Shown piece by piece: positions 15,554 to 23,874 of a stretch of DNA of 36,537 bases. Position 1 is the stretch's first letter; every line of letters starts with the position of its first letter. This DNA is from Chromatiales bacterium (GTDB lineage Bacteria > Pseudomonadota > Gammaproteobacteria > Steroidobacterales > GCA-2729495). A program made the translations under genes and the position numbers. The stretch lies in contig JAEUPZ010000022.1 in the NCBI GenBank assembly GCA_016789885.1, forward strand, positions 1-36,537, written 5' to 3'. The notes beneath the pieces are model-generated. The model ran no database searches and was not told where the DNA came from. It worked only from the letters and a program-made list of their open reading frames with translations.

Positions 15554-16993
15554 ATGCGGGCGATCCTGGCTGCCGCCATGCTGGGCGCCGCCACGACGGC
15601 CCTGGGTGCGGGCGACACGCCCCCGGTTCCTGGCGGCGCAGTCCCGGCTGCCTCGCCAGGCGTGCCGGACGACGAGGCCCTGCGCCGCGCCCGCCGTTTC
15701 CTCGAGCGCCATCTGCTGGCCGACGGCCACAACGACCTCGCGATAGCCATCCGCAATTCCGAAGCGGCGCCTGGCGACGTCGTCGCCTACGACTTGCGCC
15801 ACCCCACCTCCGGCCAGACCGACCTGCCGCGATTGCGGGCCGGTGGGGTCGGGGCGCAGCTCTGGTCGGTCTACATCCCTGCGGAAGGCGGCGCGGATTT
15901 CGCCCGCACGCAACTCGAGCAGGTCGAGCTCATGCGCCGGGTCATCGACCGGTATCCCGACGACCTGCAGCTGGCGTTGACGGCTGCGGACGTGCGCAAC
16001 GCGCGCCGGCGCGGACGCATCGCGTCGCTGCTGGCCATGGAGGGCGGCTACGGCCTCGAGAATTCCCTCGGCGCCTTGCGCGCCTACCAGGCGCTCGGCG
16101 TGCGGGCCATGGCGCTGACGCACAACACCCACACCGACTGGGCCGACTCGGCCCTCGAGACGCCGCCACGCCATGGCGGCCTCACGGCCTTCGGCGAGGC
16201 GGTGGTGGCCGAGATGAACAGGCTCGGGATGGTGGTCGACCTGTCCCATGCGTCCGACGCCACGGCCCGGGGCGCGCTCCGCGTGAGCCAGGCGCCGGTG
16301 ATCTTCTCCCACGGGGCGGCGCGGGCGCTCTGCGACATCCCGCGGAACACGCCGGACGACCTGCTGCGCGACCTGGCCCGCAACGAGGGCGTCTTCATGG
16401 TCACCTTCGTGGCCGGCTTCGTCGACTGCGAGGTGGCCCGCGTGACGCAGCCGCTCATCGCGCAGTTCTCCCTGCGCGCCCGCAAGGCGCGGAGCCCCGC
16501 CGAGCGCCGGGCCATGGCGAAGGAGTTCCTCGCGTCCGCGAAGGTGCCGCCGACGTCCATCGGCGTCGTGGCCAACCACATCGAGCACGTGCGGCGGGTC
16601 GCGGGCATCGACCACGTCGGCATCGGTGGCGACTTCGACGGCAACAGCTGGTGGCCCGTGGGGCTCAGCGACGTGTCGATGTACCCGAACCTGTTCGCCG
16701 AGCTGATCCGCCGCGGCTGGAGCGAGCGCGACCTCGAGCGCCTCGCCGGCGGCAACCTGCTGCGGGTCCTGGCGGGCGCAGAGGCCGCGGCGCGACGGCT
16801 GGCAGACCGGCCGGCCGGACTCGAGCGGTACGTCCCGCCCGCACCCTGGGGGTTGCAGCGAGCCGCGTCCCGTCCCCGGGACACCTGGCCCGGTTCACGG
16901 ATTTCGCCGGGGTATCCCCCGCTGGCTCCAGATCGTGCAATGGGCGAAACCAGCAAGCTGGCCCCGGACCCGGCCATCAGCCCGCGGCGATGA
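15554..16993 (+). CDS. Exported membrane-dipeptidase-like peptidase (M19)
   Basis: A 479-residue zinc dipeptidase of the renal dipeptidase family. A signal peptide (residues 1-19, ending TTALGAG) is followed by the first metal motif DGHNDLAIAI, the bridging Glu in LLAMEGGYGLENS, histidines in VDLSHASD and VIFSHGAAR, and the Asp motif HVGIGGDFDG. It should hydrolyse dipeptides, perhaps including dehydro- or D-amino-acid forms, in the periplasm. The last 40-odd residues (Pro- and Arg-rich) are not family-like and are encoded by a decayed REP-like element; the stop codon lies 17 bp inside the convergent amine oxidase gene. The ATG sits only 19 bp after a strong terminator, with no clear ribosome binding site, so the start is slightly uncertain. 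Confidence 0.88.
   Translation: MRAILAAAMLGAATTALGAGDTPPVPGGAVPAASPGVPDDEALRRARRFLERHLLADGHNDLAIAIRNSEAAPGDVVAYDLRHPTSGQTDLPRLRAGGVGAQLWSVYIPAEGGADFARTQLEQVELMRRVIDRYPDDLQLALTAADVRNARRRGRIASLLAMEGGYGLENSLGALRAYQALGVRAMALTHNTHTDWADSALETPPRHGGLTAFGEAVVAEMNRLGMVVDLSHASDATARGALRVSQAPVIFSHGAARALCDIPRNTPDDLLRDLARNEGVFMVTFVAGFVDCEVARVTQPLIAQFSLRARKARSPAERRAMAKEFLASAKVPPTSIGVVANHIEHVRRVAGIDHVGIGGDFDGNSWWPVGLSDVSMYPNLFAELIRRGWSERDLERLAGGNLLRVLAGAEAAARRLADRPAGLERYVPPAPWGLQRAASRPRDTWPGSRISPGYPPLAPDRAMGETSKLAPDPAISPRR
16876..16968. repeat. Decayed family A REP-like element inside a coding 3' end
   Basis: Positions 16942-16968, read on the minus strand, match the family A arm (TCCGGGG-x-CAGCTTGC-x-GGTTT) as found near 29.45 kb. 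A poorer partner lies at about 16876-16912. The pair brackets the end of the dipeptidase reading frame and adjoins the amine oxidase stop codon. Confidence 0.5.
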
Positions 16994-18401
16994 CCTCCAG
17001 CGCGGCGCGCTCACCCGAGGCCATGGCAGCCTCCATGCCGACGTCGACGCGCCGCGTGTGTTCGCCGGCGAAGTGCACGGCGCCATGGGGCCGTGGCAGC
17101 ACGTCGGCGAAGGCGGTGACCTGTCCTGGCCCGTAGCGGGCGAGGCACCCTTCGATCCCGGCGGTCGTGAGCCAGGAGTGCTCGGCGATGACCTCGACCT
17201 TGCCGGCGGTCGCAGGCCGCAACTCCGCGAGCCGCTTCAGCACGTACGCGCGGGCATCCGCACCCGTGAGGCGGTCGAAGGGCGGCGCCGTGCGGTTGAG
17301 CCACACCAGCAGGTTGGTGACCGACCCATCGGCGCCCTCCAGGGCGAAGATGCGCTCGAGCTCGGTGTCGGTCCACAGCGACGCGTCGAGGCCGTCCGTC
17401 TCCCAGAAGGGCTGCGTCGCCCGCAGGTAGAACTTGCTGGTGCGGCTGTAGCCCATCTCGCGGAAGGCGCGGGCCTGGTCGGACGGCAGCGCCGGCTCGA
17501 AGCGGATGCGCCGCAGGGCCGTGAGCGGCACCGCCAGGATCACGCGGCGGGCCCGGTACGTCTGGCCGTCGCTGCTGGCGACGTCGATGCCGGTGCCGGC
17601 AGCACGCACGCCCTGCACGGCGGTCCCGGTGCGCAGCGGCGTCTTCAGCGCCGCGGCCATGGCCTGGGGCAGTCGCTGGTTGCCGCCCTCGACCTGCTGC
17701 ATCGGCGGCGGCTTGCCCTGCCAGTTGGCGCCGCTGGCCTTCAGGATCGCCCCATCGCGCAGCACCGACAGCGCCGACGTGCCCCTGCTCTCGGAGAGCT
17801 GGAAGCTCGCGCCGATGAGACGGCGGGCCTCGGTCGAGGCGCCCTGGGCGCCGAACCAGTCATCGGCCGGGATGTCGAGGGAGCGGAACTCCGGCTGCAG
17901 CCAGTCGTCGGGCTCCTTCAGCGGGTTCCGCCCCAGGTAGTGCATCTCGAGCATGGCCGGCAGCAGCGCGCGCTCGTCGCCTTCGAGCCGGTTGGCCTGA
18001 GAGCCCGCCCAGTCCTTGCCCGCGACCAGCCGGCCGTTTACGTGGTACGTGAAGGGCCGCACGCGGATGTTCCAGGGCACGGTTTCCAGGCCCCGGCGCT
18101 GGATCTGGTCGAGCACGCGCCCGTAGCCGGTGCCGATGTCGCTGGCGCCAAGCTCCTGCAGGCGCCCGCCGATGTCGCGGGTCTGCACGCGGCCCCCGGG
18201 CCCCGGGCCCGCCTCGAGGACCGTGACCTTGTAGCCCTGCTCCTCCAGGATCAGCGCCGCGTTGAGCCCCGCGAGGCCGGCACCGGCCACGACGACGTCC
18301 GTCGTGAGCGGCGCCGCGCGGACGGCCCGGGGCAGCGTGGCCAGCGCGCCGAGGCCCTGGACGACGCGGCGACGGGTGGCGGTCACGGTGCGACGGCCCA
18401 T
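16977..18401 (-). CDS. Tat-type flavin-containing amine oxidase
   Basis: A 474-residue FAD enzyme of the monoamine oxidase family. The N-terminus holds a Tat-like signal, TATRRRVVQGLGALATL, ending near VRAAP. The FAD motif VVVAGAGLAGLNAALILEEQG (two-part GxGxxG) comes next, then the GGR motif PGPGGRVQTR. The C-terminal flavin segment is VHFAGEHTRRVDVGMEAAMASGERAA. It would oxidise an amine or amino acid in the periplasm with release of hydrogen peroxide or transfer to another acceptor. The ATG at 18401 was chosen because it starts a compact Tat signal; an in-frame ATG at 18497 adds residues that do not fit. It may be co-transcribed with the two genes upstream. The substrate is unknown. Confidence 0.88.
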   Translation of the reverse strand: MGRRTVTATRRRVVQGLGALATLPRAVRAAPLTTDVVVAGAGLAGLNAALILEEQGYKVTVLEAGPGPGGRVQTRDIGGRLQELGASDIGTGYGRVLDQIQRRGLETVPWNIRVRPFTYHVNGRLVAGKDWAGSQANRLEGDERALLPAMLEMHYLGRNPLKEPDDWLQPEFRSLDIPADDWFGAQGASTEARRLIGASFQLSESRGTSALSVLRDGAILKASGANWQGKPPPMQQVEGGNQRLPQAMAAALKTPLRTGTAVQGVRAAGTGIDVASSDGQTYRARRVILAVPLTALRRIRFEPALPSDQARAFREMGYSRTSKFYLRATQPFWETDGLDASLWTDTELERIFALEGADGSVTNLLVWLNRTAPPFDRLTGADARAYVLKRLAELRPATAGKVEVIAEHSWLTTAGIEGCLARYGPGQVTAFADVLPRPHGAVHFAGEHTRRVDVGMEAAMASGERAALEVIAAG

Positions 18402-18524
18402 GGCTGCGATCCTGTGCAAGGCGGCTGGGAGAACGGTACGCCAGGCGTCGTGCCAGTGCCACCCTGGCGCCCTCGATGGAGGGCCGGTAGCTGGCATGGT
18501 GTCCCGCGGCGCAGCCGCTGAGCG

Positions 18525-18722
18525 TCAGCCCGCAGTCCCGCCCTCCCGCGCCGGCCGCGGCTCGAACCCCGGGCACGCGAAGACTGGCACCGGCGGGTAC
18601 TTCGCGTAGCGCGGATCCTGACGGGCCCGCAGGCAGAACAGGAACCGGCTGCCCGTTTTGCTGTCGAGGGTCTGCGCGTGGGCGCAGCCGCCACAGAGGC
18701 CGAAGCGGCGGGCGTCGTTCAT
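18525..18722 (-). CDS. Conserved small four-cysteine protein
   Basis: A 65-residue protein of a widespread uncharacterised type. It has CGGCAHAQ near the N-terminus, a GSRFLFC segment, then DPRYAKYPPVPVFACPGFEP. The four cysteines (C-x2-C, then C, then C) could bind zinc or another metal; family members usually show the same order with YP-x-LPV before the last cysteine. It lies 43 bp downstream of the amidohydrolase gene and 123 bp upstream of the amine oxidase gene on the same strand. No function is known to me. Confidence 0.8.
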   Translation of the reverse strand: MNDARRFGLCGGCAHAQTLDSKTGSRFLFCLRARQDPRYAKYPPVPVFACPGFEPRPAREGGTAG

Positions 18723-18765
18723 CGGTGTCCCACGCGCGCAGCCGGCCCCCGGTCCCGACGCTGCC

Positions 18766-20253
18766 TCAGCCCTCGGCCTTCAGCAGCGCGAAGAACTCGC
18801 GCCGCGTCTGCGGGCCGTAGGTGAGGAAGGTCGGGTCGTTGCGGTCCCGGGCGTTGGCCTTCTCGCGCGCCATGTTGTCGGCGAGGAACGACTTGCGGAT
18901 CTCCGCCTCGTTGAGTCCGTAGGGCTTCAGCGCGTTCAGCCCGAAGACCTTGGCCCGCAGCGTCGGCGTGATCTCGGGGTAGCCGAACTTCTCGCGCAGC
19001 TCCGGCGCGATCTGGAAGGTGCGGAAGGCCTGGATCTGGTCCTGGGGCGAGCCGTACCAGATGCTGTCGGTGCCCCACAGCACGTTGTTCTCGCCGACGT
19101 AGCGGAACAGCTTGCCGAGCGCGTGGGCGGCCTCTGTCGGGTCGCGCATCAGGTAGCGCCAGGTGGTGCCGAGCTCGGCGTAGACGTTCGTGTTGGGCTT
19201 CACGCCGTTGTCGATGAGCGACTGGATCAGCGAGTCGATGCCGAGCTCGTGCTGGCCCGGCACGAACTCCTTGTCGCGGAACTGCAGGTCGTAACCCGAG
19301 TGGTAGATGACGAAGTTGATGTCCGGGTTCTGCCGGGCCGCCTTGCCCACGTCGCCGCAGCCGCCGAACCTGCGGTTCGTCTTCGTCATGAAGGGCGTCG
19401 GCAGCGGCAGGCCCTTGTGGATGCAGATGGTCTTCACCCCCGTCTTCCGGGCCATGGCGATGAGCTTCGCGCCGTATTCCTCGTCGTCGAGCCACCAGCC
19501 TGACTCGCCCTTCGGGTCGGCCTGGGTGTAGGTCTTCCAGGCGGCGATCTTCCACTTCTCGGCGAGCTCCGGCATGCGCTCGACGTCGCCCGGCAGGTTC
19601 GGCACGACGCGGCCGTGCACCAGCAGCCGGTGCGTGCCCTCCATGGCCTCGGTCAGTTCCTTCGTGGCCTCGGCCTCTTCCTGGGTCAGCGGCATGTCGT
19701 CGTAGCTGGTGGGCGTGAAGGTCAGCACCGCCATGTCGGTGTCGCTGTTCAGGAACATCTCCTTCACGAAGGCCTGGCTCGTGAAGCATTTGACGTGCCC
19801 GTACTCGGAATTCGGGTCGCCGTAGCCGCACTTGGACTGGGGCATGAACTTGAGCCCCTGGGCCGTGAGCATGTTCGGCGCCTTCCACCGCTCCAGCGCA
19901 TTCACGTGGTGGCCCTGGATGTCGAAGATGAACTCGCCCTTGGCGAGCGTCGCATCGGCCGCGGCGCCGTCGAGGGCGGCGAGCTTCGGGATCTCGTAGA
20001 AGCCGCCGGTGAGCCCGGCCGCCGCATGGGCCTGGTTGAAGGCCAGCAGCGTCGTCGCCACGCCGGTGGAGGAGGTCAGGAACTGCCGGCGCGAAACGCC
20101 GAGCCGCTTCGCGTTGCGGGTGGCCTGCTCCTGCGCGAGGGCGTTGGCATACTCGCTGTGGGGTGCCAGCGGGCGGGGAGCGAACTCGCCGTTGGTGGTC
20201 GTGTCGAGCTTGATGGGCAGGCGGGTTCCTTCGGGATCGTTCTCGTAACGCAC
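18766..20253 (-). CDS. Amidohydrolase-2-like protein with internal Tat motif
   Basis: A 495-residue member of the metal-dependent amidohydrolase (TIM-barrel) superfamily. Features include the start of the barrel, FIFDIQGHHVNAL, a middle strand TICIHKGLPLP, the strand NFVIYHSGYDLQF and the late-strand Asp in VLWGTDSIWYGSP. A complete Tat motif, SRRQFLTSSTGVATTLLAF, begins at residue 54, so the leader before the twin arginines is unusually long. The GTG at 20253 follows GGAGG with normal spacing and is the best start. Members of this family are decarboxylases or hydrolases of aromatic or lactone substrates; which applies is unknown. First of three genes on this strand. Confidence 0.85.
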   Translation of the reverse strand: MRYENDPEGTRLPIKLDTTTNGEFAPRPLAPHSEYANALAQEQATRNAKRLGVSRRQFLTSSTGVATTLLAFNQAHAAAGLTGGFYEIPKLAALDGAAADATLAKGEFIFDIQGHHVNALERWKAPNMLTAQGLKFMPQSKCGYGDPNSEYGHVKCFTSQAFVKEMFLNSDTDMAVLTFTPTSYDDMPLTQEEAEATKELTEAMEGTHRLLVHGRVVPNLPGDVERMPELAEKWKIAAWKTYTQADPKGESGWWLDDEEYGAKLIAMARKTGVKTICIHKGLPLPTPFMTKTNRRFGGCGDVGKAARQNPDINFVIYHSGYDLQFRDKEFVPGQHELGIDSLIQSLIDNGVKPNTNVYAELGTTWRYLMRDPTEAAHALGKLFRYVGENNVLWGTDSIWYGSPQDQIQAFRTFQIAPELREKFGYPEITPTLRAKVFGLNALKPYGLNEAEIRKSFLADNMAREKANARDRNDPTFLTYGPQTRREFFALLKAEG

Positions 20254-20576
20254 GCTGCATCCTCCGGTGGGTGGCGAGGGCCACGGCCCGATCCTACGCC
20301 CCGCAAGCCGTCCATGGACATGCCTGCAGGTCTTGAGCGCACCGTGGAGGTGCTGCGCGCCGTTTTGCCGGACCAGCGAAGACGCCGTGCGCCGCCCCGT
20401 GGAAGAGACGCACGTTGCGCGGGCCCGATGGTGTCGCTGAGCGGACTGGCGCACTTCGGCCCGGACGTAGTGGCGGTGGCGCCTGATCTCCCGGTGCAGA
20501 GGCCCTGCTGCCGCGTCGCGGCTGGCAGGCCGGGCTGCTACCATCCCGGCGCCCCCAAGCCCGGGATCCCGCCGCC
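20254..20576. other. Divergent intergenic region with no recognised element
   Basis: These 323 bp between the amidohydrolase and lipoprotein hydrolase starts must hold two promoters. I see only a 10-bp palindrome, GTCCATGGAC, near 20310 and no convincing promoter box, repeat or small gene. Confidence 0.5.
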
Positions 20577-21548
20577 ATGCGCCTGACCGACTGTCTGCCG
20601 CTCGTCGCACTGGCCATCGCGGGGCTTGCCGGCTGCGCCGCGTCCCCGTCGCGGGACTACCTGGCCCGGCCGGCGGGCACCGTGGCGGTTGGCACGGCGA
20701 TGCTGACCCTGACCGAGCCGCAGTCCGGCCGCGAGATGCCCCTGCGCGTGGCCTATCCCAAGTCGCCCGGCCCCCACCCGGTCGTCGTCTTCTCCCACGG
20801 CGCCCAGTGCTACGCGCAGCAGTACGCCGTCATCACCGACGTGTGGGCGGCCCACGGCTACGTGGTCATCCTGCCGGACCACCTGGACTCGCCCAACAAC
20901 GCGACACCGCCAAAGCCCGACCGGGATCTGCTGCTGCGCCAGCGCATCGCCGACCTCGCGGCGGCCCTCGACGGCGTCGGGGAGATCGCCGCCCGGGCCG
21001 GCGTGCCGGGGGGCGTCGATGTCGACCGCGTGGCCATCGCGGGCCACTCCTTCGGCGGCATGCTGGCGATGATCCAGGCGGGGCTCCCGGTGCTCGGGCC
21101 GGATGGTCAGCCCGTCAGTTATCGCCATCCGCGCGTGAGGGCGGCGGTCATCATGAGCGGGGTGGGCGCATTGCCCGGCATCACCAGCGACGCCGGCTAC
21201 GCCGGCCTGACGCTGCCACTCATCGCGACCGGCGGCACCCTCGACATCGGCGACGTCGGGGGACCCGTAAAGTTTCCGTGGGAGTGGCGCCTGAGCGGCT
21301 ACGACCTGGCCCCGGCCGGCGACAAGTTCCGCGTGGCGCTGGAGAACGGCGACCACTACCTCGGTGGCCTCATGTGCCTGCCGAACCGGGGCGGGCCGCC
21401 GGATCCCGAGGGTGCGCGGATCGACGCGGCGCTGACGCTGGCCTTCCTCGATGCCTACCTGCGGGATGATGCGGTGGCGCTGGATTACCTGCGGACGGCC
21501 GATATCACGGCGCTCTCGGGTGGCCGCGTGCGCTACGCGCGCAAGTAG
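20577..21548 (+). CDS. Lipoprotein alpha/beta hydrolase
   Basis: A 323-residue alpha/beta hydrolase anchored to the membrane. The signal has a lipobox, IAGLAGC, with Cys20 as the lipidated residue. Strand 3 and the oxyanion region are PVVVFSHGAQC, the nucleophile elbow is IAGHSFGGML (Ser in GHSFGG), and a late His in GDHYLGG is the likely third triad member. The arrangement resembles platelet-activating-factor acetylhydrolase/chlorophyllase-type or dienelactone hydrolase-like esterases. The substrate is unknown. The MFS gene follows after 60 bp on the same strand and may be in the same operon. Confidence 0.85.
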   Translation: MRLTDCLPLVALAIAGLAGCAASPSRDYLARPAGTVAVGTAMLTLTEPQSGREMPLRVAYPKSPGPHPVVVFSHGAQCYAQQYAVITDVWAAHGYVVILPDHLDSPNNATPPKPDRDLLLRQRIADLAAALDGVGEIAARAGVPGGVDVDRVAIAGHSFGGMLAMIQAGLPVLGPDGQPVSYRHPRVRAAVIMSGVGALPGITSDAGYAGLTLPLIATGGTLDIGDVGGPVKFPWEWRLSGYDLAPAGDKFRVALENGDHYLGGLMCLPNRGGPPDPEGARIDAALTLAFLDAYLRDDAVALDYLRTADITALSGGRVRYARK

Positions 21549-21608
21549 CCTCGCCAGACAGCGTCCCAGCGTTCCAGACCACAAACCCCAGACCCCACGA
21601 GAAGCCAC

Positions 21609-22772
21609 GTGCCCGTACTGCTGTTGACCGTCCTGCTGTCCGGCATGGGCTTCGGCCTGGTCCTGCCGGGCTTCCCTTTCGTCGCCCAGAACCTCGGCGC
21701 GCCGGGCTGGCTCGCGCCGATCATCGTCGGGCTCTACGCGCTCGGACAGTTCCTCGGCACGCCGTTCTGGGGCCGCGCCAGCGACCGCTTCGGCCGCAAG
21801 CCGCTGCTCATCGCGAGCCTCGTGGGCGCGTGCGTCGGCCACCTCATCGTCGCGCTGGCGCCGAACCTCGCCGTGCTGGCCTTCGGTCGGCTGCTCACGG
21901 GCCTTACCGGCGGCAACCTGCCCATCGCCATGGCCTACGCGTCGGACATCTCCGGCCCCGAGAATCGCGCCAAGGTCATGGGCCGCGTCGGCGCGTCGCT
22001 GTCGCTCGGCTTCATCGTCGGGCCCATCGTGGGCGGCCTGCTCGGCGGCAGCGATGCCGCCAGCGCGACGCTGCTGTGGCCAGGCCTCGTCGCCGCCGGG
22101 GTCTGCATCTGTGCCATCACGGGTGCCGCGCTGTTCCTCAAGGAGAGCCTGCCCCCGGGGCAGCGGGCCGAGCGTCCCGCCGGCAAGGGACTTTCGGCCT
22201 GGGGCGCGTTCCGGCAGGTGGTGGGGCGGCCGGCGCTCGCCCGGCTGCTGCTGGTGGGATTCCTTGCCTACCTGGCCATGGCGCTCTTCGAGACCATCTT
22301 TGCGTTCTGGGCCGGCGCCCGGTACCAGTGGGGTCCGCAGCAGATCGGCCTCGCCTTCACCTACCTCGCCCTGCTCGTGGTCGTCACCCAGGGGCTGCTG
22401 GTGGGCAAGCTCGTCAACCGTTTTGGCGAGGCCAGGCTGCTCTTCGGCGGCCTCGCGTCCTACGCCTTCGGGCTCGTCTTCATGACCCAGGCGCCCACCT
22501 GGCAGTTCATGCTGGTGGGCATCACCTTCACCACGACAGGCAGCGCGCTCTACATGACTACGGTGAACAGCCTTGTCTCGCAGAAGGCCGGCCAGACCGA
22601 GCGGGGGATGGTGCTCGGCGCCTTCAACTCGGCCAGCTGGGCCGGGCGGACGCTGGGGCCGCCGGTCACGGGGACGCTCTTCTCGTTCGTGGCCCCGGAT
22701 GCGCCGCTGCTGGTGGCGGCAGCGATCATGGTGGGGTGCATGGTGGTGCTGAGGCGGGTGGTGCGGCGGTAG
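21609..22772 (+). CDS. MFS drug/metabolite efflux-type transporter (DHA1, TetA-like)
   Basis: A 387-residue inner-membrane protein with 12 predicted hydrophobic segments. The motif A loop FWGRASDRFGRKPLLIAS follows helix 2, and the helix-4/5 pattern is GRLLTGLTGGNLPIAMAYASDI, as in TetA-like H+ antiporters. The second half has LVNRFGEARLLFGGL, the matching loop. Export of a drug or metabolite is most likely; the true substrate cannot be read. The start used is the GTG at 21609; there is no strong ribosome binding site, so a few residues either way are possible. Confidence 0.82.
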   Translation: MPVLLLTVLLSGMGFGLVLPGFPFVAQNLGAPGWLAPIIVGLYALGQFLGTPFWGRASDRFGRKPLLIASLVGACVGHLIVALAPNLAVLAFGRLLTGLTGGNLPIAMAYASDISGPENRAKVMGRVGASLSLGFIVGPIVGGLLGGSDAASATLLWPGLVAAGVCICAITGAALFLKESLPPGQRAERPAGKGLSAWGAFRQVVGRPALARLLLVGFLAYLAMALFETIFAFWAGARYQWGPQQIGLAFTYLALLVVVTQGLLVGKLVNRFGEARLLFGGLASYAFGLVFMTQAPTWQFMLVGITFTTTGSALYMTTVNSLVSQKAGQTERGMVLGAFNSASWAGRTLGPPVTGTLFSFVAPDAPLLVAAAIMVGCMVVLRRVVRR

Positions 22773-23071
22773 ATCTGTTCCGGGTGGGGGCCGGCATGGG
22801 CCGGAATGTGCCGGGGGCCGGCGACGGTGCGCTGCGGCGGTCGGCGCCGATACCGGCGGCGAAGGGGGGCGATCCGCGGGGTGTCGAAAATGTTTTCACT
22901 TGTCTTCCGGATGGCAGCCTCGGCAAGGGTGTGAATTAATTTAAGTATTTGGTTTGTAAGTGAAAAACAGTATCTGGCACTGATTTTGCAAATACTGTGG
23001 CGTCCAGGTTCAGCCTGGGCAGCGAAATGCAGCGCAGTACCTGTATTGAAGCGTTCCAAAGGATCAAAAAA
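22773..23071 (+). promoter_or_regulatory. Upstream control region of the PEP-CTERM gene
   Basis: About 300 bp without a gene. From about 22885 the base composition becomes much richer in A and T than the surroundings. It contains the sigma-54 promoter at 22975-22990. The AT-rich stretch at 22930-22970 is where an enhancer-binding protein or IHF could bind; no defined site is visible. Confidence 0.5.
22975..22990 (+). promoter_or_regulatory. Sigma-54 (RpoN) promoter of the PEP-CTERM gene
   Basis: TGGCAC, five bases, then TTGCA is an excellent match to the -24/-12 consensus, with GG and GC exactly 12 bp apart. Transcription should start near 23001, giving a leader of about 70 nt. PEP-CTERM genes of other proteobacteria are known to need RpoN and the PrsK/PrsR two-component pair. 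Confidence 0.82.
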
Positions 23072-23653
23072 ATGAAACTCAACAACATCGTCAAGGGCGT
23101 CGCGGCCCTCGCTTTGATTGGCACTGGCGCTGTCGCCAACGCTATGCCAATCTCCGGCGCGATCGGCTTCGGTGGCGTCTGGGCCCCCGTGGGTGGTCCC
23201 GTTGCTACCGCGACCGGCATCGACGTGCTCGGTAACACCGCCACCGTGACCTGTGCGCTGGCCAACGCGTGCTCGGGCACCTACGCGGCGCTGAACGGCA
23301 ACTTCATCGCGGCTACGTACAACGACTTCACCTTCAACCCGCTGCCGGGTGGTGGCTATACGCCGCTGTGGACGTTCACGTTCAACGCCATCACGTACTC
23401 GTTCGACCTGCTGTCTGTCAGCATCGACGAACAGGACGCCAACAGCATCGTGCTGACGGGTGCGGGCACGCTGAAGGCCACTGGCTTCGATGACACCGAA
23501 GGCAAGTGGAGCTTCTCCGGTGACACGACCGGTGGTGGCGTGTTCGCCTTCTCGGCGACCAACAGCGTCCCTGTGCCGGAGCCGGCATCCCTGGTTCTCC
23601 TGGGTGTCGGTCTGGTCGGCGCCGGTTTCGCCCGCCGCCGTCGGCAGGGCTGA
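23072..23653 (+). CDS. PEP-CTERM-anchored exported protein
   Basis: A 193-residue secreted protein. A Sec signal peptide (MKLNNIVKGVAALALIGTG, cleaved near ANA) leads to a Gly/Thr/Ala/Asn-rich beta-type body, and residues about 169-193 form the sorting signal: VPEPAS, a hydrophobic helix and a final RRRR. Such proteins are processed by exosortase (EpsH/XrtA) and are linked to exopolysaccharide and floc or biofilm formation. AAGGA precedes the ATG at 23072. The gene is less GC-rich than its neighbours and is bounded by its own sigma-54 promoter and a strong terminator. Neither exosortase nor PrsK/PrsR is encoded in the window. Confidence 0.92.
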   Translation: MKLNNIVKGVAALALIGTGAVANAMPISGAIGFGGVWAPVGGPVATATGIDVLGNTATVTCALANACSGTYAALNGNFIAATYNDFTFNPLPGGGYTPLWTFTFNAITYSFDLLSVSIDEQDANSIVLTGAGTLKATGFDDTEGKWSFSGDTTGGGVFAFSATNSVPVPEPASLVLLGVGLVGAGFARRRRQG

Positions 23654-23740
23654 GCTGGCTTGATCGGCCGCGGTGAGCGCCTGAAGTCGGATTGTTCCGA
23701 CCGCCCCTGAGGCGTTCAGGCGACCCACCGACCGTACGGG

Positions 23741-23777
23741 CTCCGGGGTGACTTCGGTCACCCCGGAGTTTTTTTTT
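23741..23777 (+). terminator. Rho-independent terminator of the PEP-CTERM gene
   Basis: A perfect 12-bp stem (23741-23752 with 23757-23768) with a TTCG loop is followed by nine T. It isolates the PEP-CTERM gene as a single-gene unit. Confidence 0.95.
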
Positions 23778-23874
23778 GGCTGCCACTCCCGCGAGGCCCG
23801 GGAATCTGCAGGGCACCCCGGCATGCCGAGGCGGGATGCCTTCGGCTGCCTGTTTCCCGTCGTCCGTCCGGGCC

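Noticed and set aside
23775..23850. Sequence resembling the common intergenic repeat with CCCGCG...GGCGGGAAT
   Set aside because: The match is partial and there is one copy only, so it cannot be separated from chance in GC-rich DNA.
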